Assembly: GCA_018350325.1 (NCBI GenBank)
Contig: JAEVLN010000012.1
Location: forward strand, 1,137,991-1,201,990
DNA length: 64,000 nt
Reading direction: 5' to 3'
From: Globodera rostochiensis
Lineage: Eukaryota > Nematoda > Chromadorea > Rhabditida > Heteroderidae
Position numbers and translations under genes: made by a program. The notes under the pieces are model-generated. The model was given only the letters and a program-made list of their open reading frames with translations, was not told where the DNA came from and did no database searches. Numbering within the stretch: the stretch's first letter is position 1; every line of letters starts with the position of its first letter. Shown one piece after another: positions 57,001 through 64,000 of this stretch.

Positions 57001-60000
57001 TACTGGGCTTGGGGGGAGGGGCAATTTTCTCCCCGCAGGGGAAAGCCCCCGGAGGGGGGGGGCAAGGTCGTCCGGCTCAGCGCACAATTTCGATGGACAT
57101 TGACGCGACGCGACGCTTTTGGCGTCCGTCGGTTGTGTGCCTCAGACGGAAAAGTCCATCTGGCGTAAGCACCGTACCGGTACGGTGTCCAATACGGTGC
57201 ACAGTATGACACGCACGCGTGCGTACCTACGTTCATTCCTCGCCCCGAGCGCTTGCCGGGGAAATGTGCCGAAGATCCCGACCCCCCCCCCCCATTTTTC
57301 TTTGCTCACTAAGCCCGGTTTTGTCCCGAAACGACTCGGCAACATTCCGCGTCCGCGCCCGGGGGGACGGACAGATGCGCAAACGATGCACTGGCCTGAT
57401 GAGTCCCATTGGCCCCTCCCCCTCCCCCCCCTCCCCTCCCTCTGTCTGGGCATCCATCAACCAACAAATTCCGCTTAATCGCCCCCGTCTATATGTGCCC
57501 TGGTGGAGGGCGATGCCTCTGGATCAGCCCCTCGGGTGTTTGTAGAGCTGTGGTTGCTCCCCCACCTGCATGGACACACACACCTGCTGCTGCTGTTGCT
57601 TCAGTCAGTTCAGTTCTCTCCAAATATGGATTTGAATAATTTGGGGAATGGGGGGGGCAGCATTAATTCTTTTTTCAGTATTGTCCCTTTTTTCCTACAT
57701 ATCTTATGATAAGCACTTCCCCCCCCCCCGCCCCGCCATTTTCGCTGATCTGATCAGTTCGAACCCGATACCAGGAGGGGGGGGGGGGGGGGCTTTTCAA
57801 GGAAAGCTGCCGGCTTTTTGAGGTCCGTGTCGGGCGAGCGATGGGTTTTCCCTCCGGGCGTTTGTGTTTTGGCATGTTTCTGCTGATCAGTGATCCGCCG
57901 GTCATCCAAAACCTGTGAGGCGGCCCATTCAAAACACTGTTTCAAATCGATCGACTGTTTCTCTACACGGGTACTGTACCTCCTGAACGGCTGGCTACCG
58001 TATGTGTGATTTTTCTCGATTATTGCATTTACCCCGCCCCGCCCCAATTCTCAACAAATAAATAAAATAATATGCATTCCCTTGCTCGCGGGGAAGTTCC
58101 ACCACACATTCCCAAACCACAATTGCTGGTGCTGGTGCTGTCGCCGCCGGCCGCTGTTTTCGTCCTCAATTCAAAGGGGGGATTTAAGCGCCGGGGGGGA
58201 GGGGAGGGATTAGGGGGGATGACGTGGTGAATAGAGCAGATGAATGGAGGAGAGCAGTAGAGGGGGGCAGAGAGTGTGCAGAGAGTACACACAGACCCCA
58301 GTTTCTTCTCACCCACCTCCCCCCCCCTACCTTTGCCCTCACCTTTTACGGGGGCCAAAATGGAGACGGGGGGGGGAGAGTGTGAGGAAAAGCGAGAGAC
58401 GGCAGAGACACAACAAATTAGTGACCGAACAGTCAGACGGAAAAGCTTAAAAAGGCGCGGAGTGCGCGGCGTTTAGGGCACCCAAAATGGAGTAGGGGGT
58501 GGGGGGGCGGAGTGTGTGCTGTTGCCCCAGAGAGAACAGAGACGGCAAATACACAGCGCTGGGGGGGGGGGGGGAGGGAGGGGGCCAGACAGACGGAGCA
58601 AGCGCAAGGTAAGGTGTGTGTGCAGCCAGCAGCCACATTCACCTCACCACACTTCTCCCCCGAGGGGGCGGGGGGGGGGGGGTATAATGTTGGTGGCAGA
58701 AGGGGTGGGTGCTTAGGGGAGGGGGTCCTTGTTTGGTTGGCAGAGCCTTGGGGGGGGGGGTGGATTAGGGTCTACGACACACCCACTGTGAAACAGACAG
58801 AAAAAGGGTGGCAAACGCCGCACTCTCTCCTCCCCCCGGGGCATTCGCCAGCAAAAAAGAAAAGAAACAAAAATTTAAAGAAAAACTTTTTTTATGATTT
58901 GTTTTTTCTTGTTTTATGCGCATTATTTTCTCTATCGTAGAAGAACCCAAAATAGGCCCCCCGGCAAGCGGACACAAAACCACCCCGGCGGCTAAATGCC
59001 CAAATCCACCAAAATCATGGAAAGAATTTTTTTTCTGTGAAATAAAAGCCCGATTTAAATGTTTTTTAGAATATTTCGGCTCTTTCCTTTAATGCATTCA
59101 ATCAAAATTGATTAATAAAAAAATATGTATTAAATTATTCATTTTTGTTAAGAAAGTTCACAGACAGTGCCGCCGCCGCCGCCGCCGTCGCGCGAATGTT
59201 TCCGTTTTGCCATCATTTTGACCCCTCGGGGGGAAATAATGTGTGGTCCGTCTGCCCGCCCCGTCCGATGCAACACACGCGAATCCCCCCCCCCCCCTCA
59301 ACCACTCACTCACACACACTCCTCATTATCCCCTCCATTCATCCGTCCATCCATCGTCCCCTCGGGGGAGGCATTATATCAAAATTTGCCGCGCTCCCCC
59401 CCCCCGACAATGCCACCGGCATTTTTGAATCTTAAATGTATCGCCTGCGGGGAAGACACCCCACCCACCCCACCCGTCTCTCAGCCAGTTTCCAAAATTA
59501 ATTCCAACAAAATCGCGTGCAAATCCCCCCCCCCCCCACAAATTTTGGGCTTGATTTTCTAATTGTCCCCAAAATTGCTGAATATATACTGTAATTGATC
59601 ATAAAATACAATCGCGTCGATACATAAATCACTTCAAAAATCGACTAGCCGCCCGCACGCCCGATTAAAAGCGCCGGAATATTTATTTTTGTGCTGTAAC
59701 ACAACGAACGACCGCCGCCGCCGCCGCCAATTCCAACCAAAAAACTTCCCCAATTCAATTTCCGTCAAAAAATATTCCAAAAAAATTATTATTTTCTTTT
59801 ACAACGAATAATAATTGCCCCAAACAATAATAATGGCATCATTTGCCCCCATCATCAGAGGCAACAACGCGAGAGGGTTATAAAAGCGGCTGTCGCCACG
59901 TCTTAAAATTATTCAAAATATTTTTCTATAATTCTCCAAATGCCAATGTCTGGGTCGCCTCCAATGGCACCAAATGAATTCACGGCTTGTTGAGGAGCCC

Positions 60001-61121
60001 TCTCGCGCAGAGAGAAGGGTTCCGCGCACCGTGGGACACCCTTCCACGGAGTTGAACAAAATGCCGTGGCTTCGATGGTTCCATAGAAGGCGTCCGACGG
60101 CACAACGTCCCTCCCTCCATCCCCCCCCAGGGACTGCTAGCCAAGGAAGAGTGCCAGAAAAACATGAAACCGACACACACACTTTTTGATTCTGAGGAAC
60201 AAAAACCGAACTTTCGGAAATGCGAATTCCGTCATTTACAAGAACACCCCTCCCACACCCCCGCCCCGCCCCCCAAAAGCCATAAAAAGCGCATCGTGGA
60301 CAATGGCACAAACATTTTTTTTTTGCTAACCATACTTTTACCTCATAAAGCCATGCATAAATACACATACTGCTTGTGTGTGTTGTGTGTGTGCAGCGAA
60401 TTACAAACGGTTACACGACGGGGGAAACATGACGAACGAATGATTAAATCCAATCCAATACAACCGAAGGAATAAGCGGGGCACAAACTGCTGGAGGAGG
60501 AGGACACGGTGAAAGAAAAGGTAAAGCTATTTTTTGGCTGAGAAACAGAGACTGACCGGGCTGCCTAATCAGAGGGGACCAACGTGTTTTGTGTGTTTCG
60601 ATGGACGGATGTGACCAACGGTCATTTTTTCATTGAATGAGAATGATTAGGGATCGGATTGGATTCATAAATTTTTTTGTTTTTGTCGAAATATCACGAT
60701 GTACATTTTGTCCTCCACACTTTTCGGTAGCATAAATCCGACGATGCCCCTAACATACAATGAACACATAAAGCATTGTGCTGCGCTAATGACAGAGAGA
60801 TAAAACAAACAAACATAAATCATAATTGGTGACAAGACAATAATCATATAATAATAATTGATGATATATCTAATAACTGGGTTTTTTGAAGAGTATTTCA
60901 CACACTTTAATGAATGCAGTCAGCAGAAAGGACCAAAATAATACGTTGATGGGGGGAAAGGATGGGGAGCACACACCCAATTAAATATTTTTTATAGAAT
61001 TCCTATTATGACTGAACGTGGTGATCCAGTAGAGTAAAGGGTGGTAATGGGGTCAGACAGAGGAGGTCGTCAACCAGTACCCACCGTTCCACAGAATTCA
61101 CCATCATCACATCACCGGGAC

Positions 61122-64000
61122 TCATTGGTCCTCAATCGGCTTCTTCAGCACCGCTTCCATCACTTCGGCCGTCTCACGTCCGTGCGTGTACTTGTTGCCA
61201 GTGGCGGGAGATGCGCTGGGCGTCCGTCCGGCATAAGTGAGGCCACGCCCGAGCTGCTTCAAAAAGGAGAGGAAGCGCGGCTGCACAAACGCCCAGGCGC
61301 CCATGTTCTGATAGGGAAACAAGATATATGCTGTTGTTGTTGTTCAACAAACGCAAAAACCTTGTGCTCCTCCTGTGCCCATATCACTTTGGCATTCGTG
61401 TACTTGTTGCACTCCGCCATCAGCACGTCGTAGGGGAACGGGCTCAGCTGCTCCACGCGTACAACAGCGATCTGTACACGGGTGCCAAATTGGGTTTAGC
61501 AATGATCAGGCACAAAAAGAAAACCGCACCTTATCCTCAAGGCATTGGTTCCGACGTTCTGACACAATTTCGTAGTAAAGTTTTCCTGAAAATAACAAAA
61601 AATGACTTTCATCTTGCAATAATGGCACGGTCATTCCATTACCTGAACAGAACACGAGTCGCTCCACGCCCGACGGGTTGTTGCTGGCACTGCCATCCTC
61701 CGTAATGGCACGACGAAACGATGTGCCGGGCAAAAAGTCTTCTATCGGCGACTTGGCCAGCGGGTGACGGAGCAAAAACTGAAGACAAAAAAAAAACATT
61801 TTTAGACCATTTAAAAAAAAAATAAGAATTTTGCACCTTTGGCGTGAACACAATCAACGGCTTGCGGAAGGGCAAAAAAATTTGACGACGCAACAAATGG
61901 AAGAAGTTTGCCGGCGTTGTGCAATTGGCCACAATCCAATTGGTGTCGGACAACTGTCGCGCCACAAAAGCCTCGTCAAGAGTGACGTTCTAAAGCCAGT
62001 ATTGAATGAATTAAAGTCATCAAAAAGCGGTTCGACATTTCCAATTGTAATTTTTTAAAGCTTTTTTTATGTAGGTCCAAGACTATTTTAGTGTCCAATG
62101 AACAGGGTATATCCAAACAATCCGTTCACCTTCAAGTCGACGCCATCATCTTCATTGCACATCTGCAGGAAGCGCTCTGAATTTTTTTTTGTTGTTATTT
62201 TCTAAATATGCACATGGCAAAAATGTTGAAAAACAGCAAGCAGTACCTGGACGTGCACTGCTGTGCTCCGGACCCATGCCCTCGTAACCGTGCGGCAACA
62301 ACAATGTCAGGTTGGTCTGCCGAATCCATTTGGCCTGACCGCAGGAGATGAACTGGTCAATAATGCATTGGGCAGTGTTGGCAAAGTCGCCAAACTGAGC
62401 CTCCCAGATAACCTGGAATCAAACAAAAAAAGGTTTTTATTAAACAAATAAACTTCATACTGACCAGTGAATTCGGGTTGACCACGGAGTAGCCGAGCTC
62501 GAAGCCGAGCACAGCGTACTCGCTCAGCGACGAATTGCACACCGTGTACTCCGCTTGGGTCTGACAAAAAGAGCAAAATTTTATTTATTATTATAATTAT
62601 TATTGACAAGTCAAATCAAAAAACAGTGTTTCACGAACTTCTGTAAGGTCGTTGAGCGGATTGTAAACTTTCTGGTCAATCTTCTGATCATGGAGCACAT
62701 GGTGACGATGGGAGAAGGTGCCGCGCTCCACGTCCTCGCCCGACAGACGAACATGAATGCCTGAAACAGTTTTTTGGGAATATTTATTAACAACAAAAAA
62801 CAGCACAGCACACAAACCTTCCATCAACAACGAGCCGTATGCCAATGACTCGCCAATGGACCAGTCCAAATTGTTGTCGGCCAACATCTCTTTACGGCCT
62901 ACAAATTTCACATTTTGCACAATTCAAGTGGTTTTTTGTTGGAAAAAGGGGAATATATTTCGTAACTTCTTGGATGTTTTTGCCAAAAAATAGATTTTTT
63001 GGTTTCAAGAGCAAACTCTCGAAAACCCAAACATAGGTATTGCATATATTTTCGAGAGTCCATTTCTTTATTGTTCAACTTCTAACCCCTTGGGGGTTCA
63101 ACCCTTCTTCCTCTTCACCACCTTTGAGCAGTCGAAGCAGTCCCCGGTGGAGGTTGAAGCCGTCGGGCACTTGCGAAATTTTGTGCACAATGTGTTCCAG
63201 CGAGTCACGTTCAATGCCGGTGGGTAACAGCTGCTGCGGATTTTTGCCACGGAAAAAGTCGTCCCATGGCGAGTCCAGCCAGTCCCGGTTGCGCAACTCC
63301 GTCACCTGCTTGGCACTCTCGTGAGCATTCTCCAAAATGGAGCCGTACTTCTTCAACTCCTCGTCCACGTATTGCTGAAAAATTCAAAACGTTTTTTTGT
63401 TACATTATTTATTAATCTTATTGAGTGCATTTTATAAAAAAAGTAAAATTCTCATCGGTGCTGCGAAACAATTGTGTGTTTGATTAATTACCATTAGTGG
63501 GCGATAACAGTTGTGAACGCCCCCAGTCAATCAACTTTTCCAAAAAAAATATCATAAATTTACAACAAAACGTCGTAAGATTTTAATAAAAAATCTTCCC
63601 AAATGTTAAAAAGGACCAAATTTTCAATAGATGTTTGTTGTTACAATTTCATTTTGGTCCGCAGCAAATTCATTAAATAAACCCAATAATCAAGAGCAGC
63701 AAATGCCTGCCTGATCTGCGATGCCTTCTCCAATGATCTTCTTCTGGTACTGCTCCAACAACGGTTTTGTCTGACGAATGCGCTGGTACATCAACGGCTG
63801 CGTAAACATCGGCTCGTCCAACTCGTTGTGCCCATAGCGACGATAGCACACCAGGTCGATGATCGCGTCCTTCTTGAACTCCTTGCGCCACTGTGCCGCC
63901 ACATCGCATACCTATAAGGTGTTTTCAATCAGTACAAAATTTTGTAACACGCAATATTACATGCATCACCGCCTCCGGGTCATCTGCGTTGACGTGGAAG
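61122..64000 (-). CDS. 2-oxoglutarate dehydrogenase E1 component, C-terminal half (5' end outside window)
   Basis: Thiamine-diphosphate-dependent E1 of the mitochondrial 2-oxoglutarate dehydrogenase complex (TCA cycle). Minus-strand exons from the window edge ([20 protein letters not shown]) to the stop at 61122. Landmarks in order: [20 protein letters not shown] and [18 protein letters not shown] near 63800, [19 protein letters not shown] near 63270, [20 protein letters not shown] and [20 protein letters not shown] near 62700, [20 protein letters not shown] near 62510, [20 protein letters not shown] near 62380, [20 protein letters not shown] near 62290, [20 protein letters not shown] near 61880, [11 protein letters not shown] near 61440, [20 protein letters not shown] near 61330. 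This covers the pyrimidine-binding and C-terminal transketolase-like domains. No breaks were seen. The presequence and first half lie beyond 64000. Confidence 0.95.

Larger units (their letters stand above)
53126..61121. other. 8-kb gene-poor region rich in poly(C)/poly(G) tracts
   Basis: No gene is supported on either strand. Dozens of runs of 7-14 C or G occur, with C on the plus strand mainly at 53.5-57.3 kb and 59.3-59.5 kb, and G mainly at 57.6-58.8 kb. Low-complexity CCGTCCGTCCGCC runs lie at about 54363-54400, and (CCG)n at 59169-59190 and 59711-59730. A 28-bp tandem duplication containing CTTCTGATCAGATCAGAC is at about 56455-56517. TTATAAAAG at 59879 is TATA-like but is not followed by a credible gene. 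Long open frames here are proline-, glycine- or arginine-rich products of the tracts. The region lies upstream of IMMP1L and downstream of OGDH. Confidence 0.6.

Noticed and set aside
59913..60368. 151-codon minus-strand frame and a TATAAAAG box at 59880
   Set aside because: The composition is Trp/Cys/Gly-rich, typical of a frame across GC-rich noncoding DNA. No splice-linked continuation or homologue is recognised, so the TATA-like site has no gene to serve.

Overview
The window is nuclear DNA from a nematode. The genes are split by many introns, from tens of bases to over 1 kb, with T-rich tracts ending in CAG/TAG/AAG acceptors. A long array of GCCTAA, the complement of the nematode telomere hexamer TTAGGC, lies at 29.1-30.4 kb. 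A divergent glutathione-synthetase-like gene, an F-box-like gene of a type I associate with cyst nematodes, and several GC-AG introns point to a plant-parasitic tylenchine (Globodera/Heterodera type). The genus is inference.

Layout. 0.4-4.2 kb (+): 3' part of a biogenic-amine GPCR. 4.3-6.5 kb (-): HspBP1/Fes1-type Hsp70 exchange factor, convergent with the GPCR. 7.2-8.8 kb (+): SNIP1-like FHA protein. 9.5-13.1 kb (+): glutathione-synthetase-like protein with altered substrate-site motifs. 14.6-29.0 kb (+): complete DNA polymerase epsilon catalytic subunit, with a tRNA-Trp in one intron. 29.1-31.1 kb: a telomere-hexamer satellite, then a 49-bp satellite. 31.3-32.9 kb (-): EMC3. 33.3-34.6 kb (-): Rab19/43-like GTPase. 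35.6-39.1 kb (-): bifunctional UMP synthase, carrying a tRNA-Ala in one intron and a 598-bp inverted-repeat transposon (MITE) in another. 40.3-41.5 kb (+): F-box-like gene between direct repeats. 42.5-49.8 kb (-): Nup155. 50.4-51.1 kb (-): broken inverted copy of the F-box-like gene. 51.4-53.1 kb (-): two adjacent S26 (mitochondrial inner-membrane peptidase) genes, one without a recognisable catalytic serine. 53.1-61.1 kb: gene-poor DNA full of poly(C)/poly(G) tracts. 61.1-64.0 kb (-): C-terminal half of 2-oxoglutarate dehydrogenase E1, running off the window.

Most genes are housekeeping: replication (POLE), pyrimidine synthesis (UMPS), nuclear pore (NUP155), membrane-protein insertion (EMC3), TCA cycle (OGDH), mitochondrial processing (IMMP1L). 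They do not form one pathway. The lineage-specific layer is the glutathione-synthetase-like gene, the F-box-like family, the degenerate peptidase paralogue, and the foldback elements and satellites in introns and gaps. Two close same-strand pairs could be co-transcribed: Rab then EMC3 (388 bp apart) and IMMP1L then its paralogue (281 bp apart). Exon models were built by hand from reading frame, splice dinucleotides and remembered family sequences.
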